DNA of 56,747 nucleotides, from NCBI GenBank assembly GCA_040878325.1, contig JBBDMM010000014.1, positions 1 to 56,747 on the forward strand, read 5' to 3'. The notes below the pieces were generated by a model. The model saw nothing but the letters and a program-made list of their open reading frames with translations, made no database searches and had not been told where the DNA came from. Origin of the DNA: Acidimicrobiia bacterium. GTDB lineage: Bacteria > Actinomycetota > Acidimicrobiia > Spongiisociales > UBA11373. The position numbers and the translations under genes were made by a program. Of this stretch, positions 1 to 8,040 are shown piece after piece. The stretch's first letter is position 1. Every line of letters begins with the position of its first letter.

Positions 1-98
1 CCGGGCGGAAGCCCGGCAGACGGAGGGGGCAGCTGATCCTGCGAGCACTCCCACAACCCAGCCTCGGGAAACCGGATGCCGGGCATCGCCCGGCATCC
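1..98 (+). repeat. Palindromic repeat module, cut by the window edge
   Basis: The window opens inside a hairpin (CCGGGC arms around GGAA, 1-16). It continues with CAGACGGAGGGGGCAGC, a GCGAGCACTCC block, GGGAAACCGGAT and a second hairpin at 73-97 (GGATGCCGGG arms around CATCG). The same order of blocks recurs in reverse complement at the right end of the window and, partly, near 16.85 kb and 31.4 kb. The 73-97 hairpin also lies just past the stop of the leftward gene at 121-492 and could end its transcript, although no T-run follows. Confidence 0.7.
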
Positions 99-120
99 GC
101 ACAACACTGAGCAAGAAGGG

Positions 121-492
121 CTACTCACGCTCCGGCGGCGAACACGCCGGGGTTCCTCCCGGGAGCCGATGACGATGGCGGGCGACCAGGCGGTAAACGG
201 GCCAGGCGAGCCACGACACCGGCGTGAGCGAGCCGAGCCAGCCCAGCGGCCTCCAGTACCACTGGGCACGACGGAGCAGCACCGCGATGGCGTCCGGCCC
301 GGCTGCAGCCAGACCGGGCTCCACCCACAGGACCGCCGCCTCGGCTGCTTGCTGCTCGACCCCGAGGGCGGAGAGGTCAGCCCACTGCCAGGGGACGATC
401 TCCGCCTCAGTCCGTACATGCCGCTCGACGAACCGAGCGCAGCTCGTGCAGAAGGCGCAGTCGCCGTCGTAGAGGAAGGTCGGTCTGGTCAT
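121..492 (-). CDS. DCC-family thiol-disulfide oxidoreductase (DUF393)
   Basis: This 123-residue protein opens with FLYDGDCAFCTSCARF, the signature of the DCC family: an N-terminal YDGxC followed by a CxxC redox pair. Family members are small thioredoxin-like proteins thought to act in thiol-disulfide exchange; their substrates are mostly unknown. The length is normal for the family. There is no signal peptide, although the middle (WYWRPLGWLGSLTPVSWLAWPVY) is hydrophobic, as is usual here. It is transcribed away from the pilus operon, with about 190 bp of shared upstream DNA. The family call is firm; the physiological role is not visible from the context. Confidence 0.85.
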   Translation of the reverse strand: MTRPTFLYDGDCAFCTSCARFVERHVRTEAEIVPWQWADLSALGVEQQAAEAAVLWVEPGLAAAGPDAIAVLLRRAQWYWRPLGWLGSLTPVSWLAWPVYRLVARHRHRLPGGTPACSPPERE

Positions 493-630
493 CGGGTGCC
501 TCAGCCCCCCAGGGTAAGCCTCAACACGAGATCGTCCTGGCGCGGACTGGCCCGGAAAGGGAGCCTCGCGAAAACCTCACTTCGCGTACCCCTTGAGTCG
601 CGCCTCCTTGGCTGATAGTTCTTCGCCACC

Positions 631-653
631 GTCACTCGCCGAACGGCGCTGAC
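631..653. promoter_or_regulatory. Inverted repeat in the leader of the pilus operon
   Basis: GTCA and TGAC outer arms enclose a CGCCG-AA-CGGCG core. The element lies about 30 bases upstream of the GTG of the first operon gene. It could be a repressor operator or a leader hairpin. No match to a known operator is claimed. Confidence 0.3.
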
Positions 654-683
654 TCCCTCGGACGGCACCGGAAGGGGACGCGC

Positions 684-983
684 GTGGAGACGAATGGGCA
701 CCCAGATCTGGTCGGCATTGGCCGGGTTCTGAGGGAGCGCATGGACCGCACCCTCGAGGCCGAGATGGAGGCGGCCCGAGCCGCCGCACGGCGGATGCGA
801 GCACTGCGGGATGTCCTCATCGCGGCCGAAGACCGCGGGTCGAGCGTGCTCCTCGGTACGACCGATGGATCAGTGCACACCGGAACCATCACCGCGGTGG
901 GTGTCGACCACATCGAGATCTCGAACCAAACCGGATGCCGGATCCTCGCCCTCATTCATCTCGTGTCGCTGGAGGAACGATGA
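684..983 (+). CDS. Small protein heading the tad pilus operon
   Basis: A 99-residue protein with a GTG start preceded by GGAAGGGG. Residues of about 10-50 are charged and alanine/arginine-rich and should form an amphipathic helix (LRERMDRTLEAEMEAARAAA). The C-terminal half (SVLLGTTDGSVHTGTITAVG) alternates like a small beta barrel and resembles short Sm/SH3-like folds. I do not recognise a named family. Its stop overlaps the ATG of the CpaB-like gene (ATGA), so it is translationally coupled to pilus assembly genes and may regulate or assist the pilus. Soluble, no signal peptide. Confidence 0.7.
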   Translation: METNGHPDLVGIGRVLRERMDRTLEAEMEAARAAARRMRALRDVLIAAEDRGSSVLLGTTDGSVHTGTITAVGVDHIEISNQTGCRILALIHLVSLEER

Positions 984-1549
984 GCCGCGTTCGACTCGAC
1001 CTCCGCTTGGTCGCAGCCGGCGCCCTCGCCCTCATTGCCGGCCTCACCGTCCTGTCGCTGACCCGACCGGCCGCACGCGTGGACGTACTGGTGGCGGCGG
1101 AGGCGCTGCCGGCAGGCGTACCTCTCGACACTCTTGCGTTCACCAAGGCCAGCGTCGAGCCGATCGCCGGGCTCGTTCTGGCCGCCAAGGCCCCTGAACT
1201 CGTCGGATGGACACTTGCGGTCGACCTACCCGAGGGTGTCCCACTGACCGATTCGATCCTGGAGCCGCCACCCGGCGCCGAACCTCACCTGATCGCCGTC
1301 ACCCTCGAGATGGGACACGCCGTGCAAGGCCAACTGATCGCCGGCGATCTGGTCGACATCTACGTGACGGACGACCTCGAGACCAGGCTCCTCGCCGCCT
1401 CGGTGAAGGTGATCTCGGCCGAAGTCGACACCGTAGGACTCGTGGGAAGCGACGTGGCACTGTTGCTGGCAGTCGACGACGCCCTCGCCCCTCGGCTCGT
1501 AGCCGCGATGCAGACGGCGGCGATCGACCTCGTGCGGGTGACAGAATGA
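980..1549 (+). CDS. cpaB: CpaB/RcpC-like pilus assembly protein (SAF domain)
   Basis: This 189-residue protein has one N-terminal membrane segment (LRLVAAGALALIAGLTVLSL, residues about 8-27) followed by an SAF-like domain (VDVLVAAEALPAGVPLDTLAF) and a second beta-rich stretch. CpaB/RcpC proteins sit on the outer face of the membrane in Flp pilus systems and are thought to help guide or anchor the pilus. The ATG at 980 is preferred because GGAGGA lies just upstream and it overlaps the previous stop. Its own stop overlaps tadZ. The sequence is short for CpaB, but actinobacterial versions often are. Confidence 0.8.
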   Translation: MSRVRLDLRLVAAGALALIAGLTVLSLTRPAARVDVLVAAEALPAGVPLDTLAFTKASVEPIAGLVLAAKAPELVGWTLAVDLPEGVPLTDSILEPPPGAEPHLIAVTLEMGHAVQGQLIAGDLVDIYVTDDLETRLLAASVKVISAEVDTVGLVGSDVALLLAVDDALAPRLVAAMQTAAIDLVRVTE

Positions 1550-2580
1550 CTTTGCGGGTCGCCACGGTGCTTTCCGCCCGCGAGTGGGAGTCGCGCCTCG
1601 TCGCTGCCGCTCGCTCCTCGGCAACGGTGCGGCTCGTGCTGCGGGCGTTCCTCCCTGGGGAGGTCTCCGAACAGACCGAGTCACTTGACGTAGTTGTGGT
1701 GGGGTCTGAGACTCCTTGGGCGACCACTGCGCGGCTGATGGCATGGCGACGTGACGGGCTACGCGTCGTCGGGGTTCACCCGGTGGGTGATCGCCCGGCT
1801 GCGGACCGGCTCAGGGCGGCAAAAGTCGATCTGGTCCTGCCCGACGACCTCGGCGCTGAGGGCATGCTGCGGGAAATACGGCTCATCGAGCCAGCGGCTC
1901 ACCGAGCCGAGGGGACCGCTCCCCTCGTCGTGGTCACCGGCCCTCGTGGAGCTCCGGGCCGTACCGAAATCGCCCTTGCACTCGCCTGGAACTCGAGTGG
2001 CCGTGTGCCCACCACCCTGATCGACGCCGACCTCGACGCGCCCGCTCTCGCAGTTCGTTTGGGCATTCCGCCCCGACCGGACCTCGCAGACGCGGTCGAC
2101 TCGGTTCATGGCAGCGGGTCACTCCCCCTGGCGATGCTCCATGACATCGGCCGCCTCGCGGTGTTGCCGGGATCTCATCGACCGGGTGAGCCGCCGTTGC
2201 GCCCTGAACCGATCTTCGATGTGGTCGACGCTGCGCGCTACTCGCGGAAGGTCGTAGTGGACGCTGGTCCGTGGCCGGCGAATCTGGAGGTCACCAAGGC
2301 TGCCACCGAGGCGGTGATCGTGGCGGAGGGCTCGCCGCTGGGGATCGTCAGAGCTGCTGCCGTCACCTCTGAGTGGACCGGTCCGCCACCACGACTCGTC
2401 CTGAACCGGGTGCGGTCGGCCGATCGATCAGAGGTGGTGGAGGCGATCCGCCGCTGGACCGGCCTCGAGCCTGCCGCCGTGATCCCTCCGATCTCCAGGA
2501 TCGCCGGGAGCGTACGCGGCGCAGGAGCCCCCGTCCGCAAGCTGCGGGCGCTCGTGGCGCCACTGGGGGTCGAACCGTGA
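1546..2580 (+). CDS. tadZ: TadZ/CpaE-like MinD-family protein with an altered P-loop
   Basis: A 344-residue protein with an N-terminal receiver-like region (residues about 1-115) and a MinD/ParA-type domain. TadZ marks the cell site where the Tad secretion machine assembles. The P-loop region reads TGPRGAPGRTE (about 131-141): the lysine expected before Ser/Thr is Arg, and the following position is Glu. The second motif LIDADLDAPAL (DxD of the deviant Walker class) is intact. Position between cpaB and tadA supports the call. ATP hydrolysis may be weak or lost, as reported for some TadZ/CpaE proteins. The start overlaps the cpaB stop by 4 bases. Confidence 0.85.
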   Translation: MTLRVATVLSAREWESRLVAAARSSATVRLVLRAFLPGEVSEQTESLDVVVVGSETPWATTARLMAWRRDGLRVVGVHPVGDRPAADRLRAAKVDLVLPDDLGAEGMLREIRLIEPAAHRAEGTAPLVVVTGPRGAPGRTEIALALAWNSSGRVPTTLIDADLDAPALAVRLGIPPRPDLADAVDSVHGSGSLPLAMLHDIGRLAVLPGSHRPGEPPLRPEPIFDVVDAARYSRKVVVDAGPWPANLEVTKAATEAVIVAEGSPLGIVRAAAVTSEWTGPPPRLVLNRVRSADRSEVVEAIRRWTGLEPAAVIPPISRIAGSVRGAGAPVRKLRALVAPLGVEP

Positions 2581-3518
2581 ACGGGGATGGGTTCCTCGGC
2601 TCCGTCCTGTCCGATCCCCAGGTCGAGGAGGTCATCGTGCTTGGAGGCGAGCGCACCTTCGTCGTCCGTAACGGCGTGAAGACGCTCCTGCCCGAGGTCA
2701 TCGATACCGACACCCTGCGCCACTTCGTCGATCGGATCCTCGCTGGAACCGGACGTCGACTCGACCTCGCCAGCCCCATCGTGTCCGCCCAGCTCGAAGA
2801 CGGCAGCCGGGTCCATGTCACCGGACCCCCGGTGACACACCCCGCTCGGCTCAACGTGCAGATTCGGCGCTTCGTCCTCGCCTCGAGCGGGCTCGACCGC
2901 CTAGTCGAACTCGGAACGCTTCCCGAGACTCTGGCGGACCTGCTGGCGGACGCGATCAGATCGGACCAGACAATCCTCGTCTCCGGCGCGCCGGGAGCGG
3001 GCAAGACAACAATGATCAACTGCCTGCTCACCGCCGTCCCACCAGATCGACGAGTTGTCACTTGTGAAGAGGTCTTCGAGATCTCGGCCGACATTCCAGA
3101 TATCACGCAGATGCAGACCCGCGAGGCCGGGCTCGACGGCGGAGGGCAGATAACCCTCCGCGACCTAGTGCGTTCGTCGCTGCGGCAGAGACCCGATCGC
3201 ATCGTGGTGGGCGAAGTTCGTGGTCCTGAGGCATTGGATCTTCTGCTTGCTCTGAACGCAGGCTGCTCCGGGCTCGCCACCCTCCACGCCAACTCAGCCG
3301 TCGACGCCCTCGACAAGGTCGTCGGTTACTGCGTGCTCGCGGGCCAGAACGTGATCGTCGACTACGTGGCTGCATCCCTGGCGTCAGTGGTCGATCTCGT
3401 CGTTTTCCTCCGCCGAATGCCCACCCATCGGGTCGTCGAGGAAGTGGTGGGCGTCCTGGGACGCAAGGACGGGCAATTCCAGGTAAACCGCATCTACCAG
3501 CGGGCGGATTCGCCATGA
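2577..3518 (+). CDS. tadA: TadA/CpaF secretion ATPase
   Basis: A 313-residue ATPase that powers Flp pilus assembly or retraction at the inner face of the membrane. The Walker A motif is GAPGAGKTT (residues about 137-145). It is followed by the Asp box region, the Walker B/GEVRG segment (RIVVGEVRGPEALDLLLALN) and the His box TLHANS, all diagnostic of the secretion-ATPase superfamily. The start is GTG at 2577, overlapping the tadZ stop. The protein is shorter than typical CpaF (about 400-450 residues) because the usual N-terminal extension is nearly absent, which is common in actinobacteria. Confidence 0.95.
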   Translation: MNGDGFLGSVLSDPQVEEVIVLGGERTFVVRNGVKTLLPEVIDTDTLRHFVDRILAGTGRRLDLASPIVSAQLEDGSRVHVTGPPVTHPARLNVQIRRFVLASSGLDRLVELGTLPETLADLLADAIRSDQTILVSGAPGAGKTTMINCLLTAVPPDRRVVTCEEVFEISADIPDITQMQTREAGLDGGGQITLRDLVRSSLRQRPDRIVVGEVRGPEALDLLLALNAGCSGLATLHANSAVDALDKVVGYCVLAGQNVIVDYVAASLASVVDLVVFLRRMPTHRVVEEVVGVLGRKDGQFQVNRIYQRADSP

Positions 3519-4297
3519 GAGCGATAGCCGTGAGCTCCGCCATGCTCTGCGCCGTCACTCTCGGGGTCCCGAGGGTGTACCGATCGTTCTCGCTGCACCC
3601 CCGCCTTGTCGTCGACCTCGGTTCCGGCGCCGTCGTCGGTGCATTGAGCGCAGCAGTCGCTTCGTCGGCTGGCCTGCCCGACATGGTGGCAATCGCCGCA
3701 GGGGTACTGGTCGCTCCGCTCCCGGTATCGGCACGACTCTCGGTTCGCCGGAGGGAGGCGATGCGCGAGGCCTCGCGGTGGCCCGACTTCCTGGCTGCGG
3801 TGAGGGCTCGTATCTCCACCGGTGCCTCGCTCCCCGAGGCGACCCGTGCTGCTGCCCGCCACCTGGGTGGCCGCTTTGCCGAGATCGACCGTGGGCGAGG
3901 CGAACACTTTGCCGCAGGGCTCGATCGAGTTCGCTCGGACTGGGCCGATCCCCTCGCCGATCGTGTCCTCACCACGCTGTCGATCGCTGCCGGCGTCGGC
4001 GGCCGACATGTGGATTCAGTCCTCGCCGCGCTGGCCGTTTCGGTCGGTGACGAACTGCGGCTTCGCCGTGCGCACGACGCCGCCCTCACCCAACAACGAC
4101 TCACGGCGGGCATAGCCCTGGTTGCCCCGTGGGCGATGCTCGGTCTGAGCATCGCCACCAATCCGACTGCCACCGAGTCGTATTCGACAGCCACCGGAAC
4201 TCGGATCGTGATCGGCGGCCTGGCCGCGACCGTGACGGGGTTCCTCCTCGCGCGTCGGTCGGCGCGCCTGTCACAAGCACCGAGGCTCTTCTCGTGA
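3515..4297 (+). CDS. tadB: TadB-like pilus platform protein (T2SSF domain)
   Basis: A 260-residue membrane protein with the T2SSF/GspF arrangement. Two N-terminal membrane segments (about 38-75) precede a cytoplasmic helical bundle containing WPDFLAAVRARISTGASLPEA, and further membrane segments lie at about 205-255. TadB and TadC form the inner-membrane platform on which the ATPase acts. Start ATG overlaps the tadA stop and its stop overlaps the GTG of tadC. Confidence 0.9.
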   Translation: MRAIAVSSAMLCAVTLGVPRVYRSFSLHPRLVVDLGSGAVVGALSAAVASSAGLPDMVAIAAGVLVAPLPVSARLSVRRREAMREASRWPDFLAAVRARISTGASLPEATRAAARHLGGRFAEIDRGRGEHFAAGLDRVRSDWADPLADRVLTTLSIAAGVGGRHVDSVLAALAVSVGDELRLRRAHDAALTQQRLTAGIALVAPWAMLGLSIATNPTATESYSTATGTRIVIGGLAATVTGFLLARRSARLSQAPRLFS

Positions 4298-5013
4298 CGG
4301 CTGTACTCATTTCGACGGGGGTGTTTCTCCTCATCGCCTCACTGCATTCCCGTGTCGTGTCCATCGGTGACTACCTGGGCGCGCCGCACCCCGAGCACGT
4401 GCGGCGCTTCCGCCTGCCCCCGGCCGGTCCGGCGGTGGCGGGCGCCGCGTTCGGCGTCGTCGCAGCGATGGCTCTCGATCCCTCGAACACTGCGTCGCTC
4501 GCTGTGATCGGGATCGTCGGAGGCACCATCGTCGGCCGGGCGGCGAGATCGACAGCGCGCGAGCGTCGATCGGCGCGGCTCGCCCAGGAGCTGCCCACGG
4601 TCGCCGACACGATCGCCCTTCACGTGCTGGCCGGAGAGTCGGTGGCGACCGCCGTCTCCCGCTTCGTCGCCGCGAGCCGCGGAGTCGCCGCTGAAGAACT
4701 CAAAGCCGTCCGCGACTCGGAGTTGGGGCTCGAGGATTCGCTTCGGCGGGCGGCGCGGGACACCGTATATCCGGAAGCCGCCCGCCTGTACGACCTTCTC
4801 GGGCACGCCCACCGTACGGGTGGGGGTCTCTCCGATGCCCTCACCGCTCTCGCCGCCGACTATCGGGCGCTGCTGACTCGCGAGCTCACCGCCGAAGGGG
4901 GCCGCCGTGCTCTCACGACGTACGGCCCCATCCTCGCGCTGATGATCCCGGTGACCCTGCTGTTCCTGATGTACCCGACGCTCGCGGGGTTGAACGCCCT
5001 GTCACGACCATGA
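4294..5013 (+). CDS. tadC: TadC-like pilus platform protein (T2SSF domain)
   Basis: A 239-residue paralogue of TadB. The conserved helical bundle is seen in LAQELPTVADTIALHVLAGE and GLSDALTALAADYRALLTRE, flanked by N-terminal (about 1-20, 48-85) and C-terminal (ALMIPVTLLFLMYPTL) membrane segments. The GTG at 4294 fits the overlap with the tadB stop. It partners TadB in the membrane platform. Confidence 0.9.
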   Translation: MTAVLISTGVFLLIASLHSRVVSIGDYLGAPHPEHVRRFRLPPAGPAVAGAAFGVVAAMALDPSNTASLAVIGIVGGTIVGRAARSTARERRSARLAQELPTVADTIALHVLAGESVATAVSRFVAASRGVAAEELKAVRDSELGLEDSLRRAARDTVYPEAARLYDLLGHAHRTGGGLSDALTALAADYRALLTRELTAEGGRRALTTYGPILALMIPVTLLFLMYPTLAGLNALSRP

Positions 5014-5025
5014 AAGGAAGGCACC

Positions 5026-5199
5026 ATGCTCCGACTCCATCGCCTCAACGCGGACCAGCGAGGCGTCACAACCGTGGAATGGCTGGGAATGGCCGCAATC
5101 GCCGTCCTGGTGATCGCGGTCCTTCTCCCTCAGGTTCGCTCCGCGGCGAGCGATCTCTGGAACTCGATCGCGGGCCAGATGAGCGGCTTCTTCTCGTAG
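5026..5199 (+). CDS. flp: Flp-type pilin (57 residues)
   Basis: This very short gene has an AAGGAAG ribosome site seven bases ahead of its ATG. The product begins MLRLHRLNADQRGVTTVEWLG: a basic leader, a Gly at the expected prepilin cleavage point, and Glu at +5 of the mature chain. A hydrophobic helix follows (MAAIAVLVIAVLLPQV), then a short tail. This is the Flp/Fap pilin layout, and the mature pilin would be about 44 residues. It sits directly after tadC, the usual place. No prepilin peptidase (TadV/CpaA) gene is in the window, so processing must rely on one encoded elsewhere. Confidence 0.9.
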   Translation: MLRLHRLNADQRGVTTVEWLGMAAIAVLVIAVLLPQVRSAASDLWNSIAGQMSGFFS

Positions 5200-5219
5200 A
5201 CGACTCGGGATCCGCGATC

Positions 5220-5558
5220 GTGGAGGAGGTGGCCGCGATGGCGGCCACCTTCATCCTTCTTCTGCTCCTCGTCCAGGTTGCGATGGCCATGACTGCCCGG
5301 TCCGCCGCGGACGCCGTCGTGGCATCGGCGGCGCGGCGAGCAGCGATACCCGGAGTCGATCTCTCGGCAGAAACGGCGCGTCTCGAGGAGGCGCTCGTAC
5401 GCGTTGTCCCCGGAGCGGACGCTGTGTTCGCCGAAGTCAGGCTCACGGGGAGGGCGGCGGTCGCGACCGCGAGTTTCAGATGGACCCCGCCAGGCCCGGT
5501 CTTGACCCGCCTGACCATCGTGCTGATAACGGAGATACCGCGTGTCATCGAACCGTGA
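5220..5558 (+). CDS. TadE-like pseudopilin
   Basis: A TadE-family minor pilin: an N-terminal hydrophobic helix (AATFILLLLLVQVAMAM) and a short extracellular domain. Similarity to the next gene (DSGSAIV) begins at about 5208, upstream of the GTG at 5220 used here. The real start therefore probably lies further left; a CTG at 5157 is in frame and the reading frame is open back to 5010. The expected cleavage motif and Glu (SAIVEE) are present if the longer start is used. Part of the pilus operon, overlapping the next gene. Confidence 0.75.
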   Translation: MEEVAAMAATFILLLLLVQVAMAMTARSAADAVVASAARRAAIPGVDLSAETARLEEALVRVVPGADAVFAEVRLTGRAAVATASFRWTPPGPVLTRLTIVLITEIPRVIEP

Positions 5559-5910
5559 CAGCGGATCTGCGATCGTCGCCGATTTGGTGATCGGCGCCGC
5601 CATCGTTCTCGTGCTTGCCGCCGCGGCAGCAGCCACGGGGATGATCATCGACGCAGGCCAGGCTTCGCGGGAGGCCGCCCGGTCGGGCGCGGTCGAGCTG
5701 GCACGGGGTGTGAGAACCGATGCCGCGGTACGCCGCGCAGAATGGCTCGCCCCGCCGAATGCCAGTGTGGACCACGAGGTCGCCGGTGGCACAGTGAGGG
5801 TCGAGGTGCGATCAGAAGTGCGTCTCCCGCATCCGGTCCTTCTGTCCAAGCGCCTGACCATCGTCTCCCACGCGGTCGTTCCGATCGCGCCATACCGGTC
5901 CGGTCGTTGA
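5542..5910 (+). CDS. TadE/TadG-like pseudopilin
   Basis: A 122-residue protein starting with GTG. Its N-terminus SSNRDSGSAIVADLVIGAAI resembles that of the preceding protein and is followed by a hydrophobic segment (VLVLAAAAAATGMII). Such TadE-like proteins are minor components of Tad pili. The coding sequence overlaps both neighbours, its stop overlapping the TTG of the next gene. Confidence 0.75.
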   Translation: MSSNRDSGSAIVADLVIGAAIVLVLAAAAAATGMIIDAGQASREAARSGAVELARGVRTDAAVRRAEWLAPPNASVDHEVAGGTVRVEVRSEVRLPHPVLLSKRLTIVSHAVVPIAPYRSGR

Positions 5911-6296
5911 ACGACAACGGGGCAGTCCACCTCACAATCGTCGCGTTGCTCTTCGGGGGCATGTTGATGCTCGGTGTCGCCGTCGACATCTCCCGGTTTG
6001 GTGCGGCATGGCGGGAGGCGTCACACCTCGCCGCCACTGCCGCCGAAGCCGGAGCGGGGTGGATCGACGAGGAGGCCGCCTATGGCGGCGAGATTCTCGT
6101 CGACCGCGGGCGAGCCCGATCTGCCGCCCGAGCCGTGGCAAGTGGGCCCTGGCACCAGGTCGTCACCGACATCACCGAGGAACGGGTGTGCGTCTCCGTG
6201 TCGATCCAGGTGAGACCGACGTTGCTCTCGATCGTGGGGGCATCGAGCAAATGGGCGACCGCTCGCTCGTGTGCCGAACCCCGACGAGTCCCCTAG
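5907..6296 (+). CDS. TadG-like protein, last gene of the pilus operon
   Basis: A 129-residue protein with a TTG start that overlaps the previous stop (TTGA). The N-terminus LNDNGAVHLTIVALLFGGML matches the 'DxGAV' start of TadE/Rv3660-type pilus proteins and leads into a membrane helix, followed by a small extracellular domain. It converges with the histidine kinase gene, sharing four bases at the stops. Confidence 0.7.
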   Translation: MNDNGAVHLTIVALLFGGMLMLGVAVDISRFGAAWREASHLAATAAEAGAGWIDEEAAYGGEILVDRGRARSAARAVASGPWHQVVTDITEERVCVSVSIQVRPTLLSIVGASSKWATARSCAEPRRVP

Positions 6297-7996
6297 AACC
6301 CCACTGCCTGCCCGGCGAGCGCTGCGGGTTCGATGACGCATTGTCCGCCTCCGGTCGCGGCGGGCAGGGTCAATTCGAATGTGGCACCCTTGCCGGTGAC
6401 GACCAACCTCAGGTCGCCGCCCATGAGGCGAGCGAGTTCGCGGGACAACCACAGGCCGATGCCGGTGGAGGTGGGCAGGCCCTCGGGGTTGGGGCCCGAT
6501 CGGTAGCGGTCGAACAGTTTGGGCACCTCGACCGCCCCGACGCCCGGGCCGGAATCCTTGACCCTCACCCGCACTTGCTCGCCGTCCGCCTCGATGGTCA
6601 CCGCGATCGGAGGCAGGCCGTGCCGTACCGAGTTGTCGAACAGGTTGCGAAGTATCTGGCGGAGGCGGGCCGGGTCGGCGAAAGCGGCGGCGTTGCCGCT
6701 CACCGTGGTGGGGCTGGAGCGAACGACCGCGGCCTGGTCGGCAATCTTGGTCACTTCGGCGGCGAGGTCGTCGATTGCCCGACACGTGATCGGCACCACC
6801 CCGCCCTGCTGGAGACGGGCGACAACGAGCAGGTCCTGGACGATCCCCTCCATCGCGTCGGCCTCGTCGGCGATGAAATCGATCATCTCCACCTGGTCGG
6901 CCCGGGTCAGCTCGCCATCCCCCCCCCGGAGGGCGTCGGCAAACCCGACGATCGAGGTGAGCGGCGTCCGCAGTTCATGACTCACCACGGCGAGGAAGTC
7001 GTCCTTCTCCCGGTCGAGGATACGCAGCCTCGCGACCTCATTTCGGTGACGGGCCCGGGTACCCAGAGCAAGCGCCGCCAGAGTCGTGGCGGTACCCATG
7101 GCCAGACCCCCGGCGATGAATGCCAGGGCCCCCCAGATGTACGAGTCATGGCCCTGAGAATTCACGTCGACCCGCCAGGCACGACTGGCCGCGCTGATCG
7201 ACTCGGACCACGTACCTTCGGGTACCGGCGGCGAACCGTCGGTCACGTCGTGAACCGCCAGCGCGAGTGGCAACCCGACATCGGGTGGAAGCGCGGCTGC
7301 GAGAACCGCATCGAGGTCCATCGCTACGGCCACCACTCCCAGCAGCAACCCATCAGGCCCGAAGGCCGGTTCGAAAATCACGAAGCCATCTCTGCCCGGA
7401 TTGCTCGAGAACCTGAAAAACTCCGACATGGTCAACTGGAGCGAGTTCAGGGTCTGATCGATGGCGCTGGCGAATTCGGGGTCGCTGCCGGCGTCGAAGC
7501 CCCATGCCGGAAGCTGGTCCTTCGACCAGAAGAACCGAATGGGAAAGTAGGTGTCGCGCACCCCGACCGGAACCGGCTCGGTGCCATCCACTTCGAACAC
7601 GAAGGCGCCGGGATGGCCCCTGGCAAGTTCCTCTTCGAATTCGGCGAGGTCGGCTCGTGGCACGATCGGAATGAACCCGAGACCGAACATCCCCTCGGTC
7701 AGCCCGACGTCTTGGACGAACCCGTTGAACTCGCCTTCCGTCACCTCGACGCTGCCCCGGAACAGCGCTGCCACCGCTATCGCCTGATAGCCGGCGTCGT
7801 CGACCATGGTCTCGATCGCCAAACTCACTGCCTGCGCACGGGTGGAGAGAAGTTCATGGTCATGGCTGTGGCGGGACGCGACATAGCCCACACCGAGGAA
7901 GATGGATCCACCCAGGCACAAGCCAAAGAAGGCAGCCGCCCACCGCCGGGATGAATCCGGCCCCTCTACGCCCATTCTCCGCTGGAAGAGGTTCAC
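6293..7996 (-). CDS. Membrane sensor histidine kinase with CHASE domain
   Basis: A 567-residue kinase. A membrane segment at about 20-40 is followed by an extracellular region (about 45-285) with the CHASE-type pattern (FVQDVGLTEGMFGLGFIPIV ... FFWSKDQLPAWGFDAGSDP), which senses small external ligands. A second membrane segment lies at about 287-312. HisKA carries the phosphorylated His in VSHELRTPL (about residue 340). The ATPase domain has NLFDNSVRHG and DSGPGVG boxes. No response regulator is adjacent, so its partner is unknown. GTG start at 7996. It converges with the pilus operon, but nothing shows that it controls it. Confidence 0.9.
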   Translation of the reverse strand: MNLFQRRMGVEGPDSSRRWAAAFFGLCLGGSIFLGVGYVASRHSHDHELLSTRAQAVSLAIETMVDDAGYQAIAVAALFRGSVEVTEGEFNGFVQDVGLTEGMFGLGFIPIVPRADLAEFEEELARGHPGAFVFEVDGTEPVPVGVRDTYFPIRFFWSKDQLPAWGFDAGSDPEFASAIDQTLNSLQLTMSEFFRFSSNPGRDGFVIFEPAFGPDGLLLGVVAVAMDLDAVLAAALPPDVGLPLALAVHDVTDGSPPVPEGTWSESISAASRAWRVDVNSQGHDSYIWGALAFIAGGLAMGTATTLAALALGTRARHRNEVARLRILDREKDDFLAVVSHELRTPLTSIVGFADALRGGDGELTRADQVEMIDFIADEADAMEGIVQDLLVVARLQQGGVVPITCRAIDDLAAEVTKIADQAAVVRSSPTTVSGNAAAFADPARLRQILRNLFDNSVRHGLPPIAVTIEADGEQVRVRVKDSGPGVGAVEVPKLFDRYRSGPNPEGLPTSTGIGLWLSRELARLMGGDLRLVVTGKGATFELTLPAATGGGQCVIEPAALAGQAVGF

Positions 7997-8040
7997 AGAA
8001 GGCTCTATCGGACGGCGCAGGGGCAGGGTTGAGGGGCGCC

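Noticed and set aside
6008-7954. Long rightward open frame of 648 codons antisense to the histidine kinase
   Set aside because: It is a shadow of the high-GC kinase gene. It has no recognisable motifs and runs against a gene with clear HisKA and ATPase domains.
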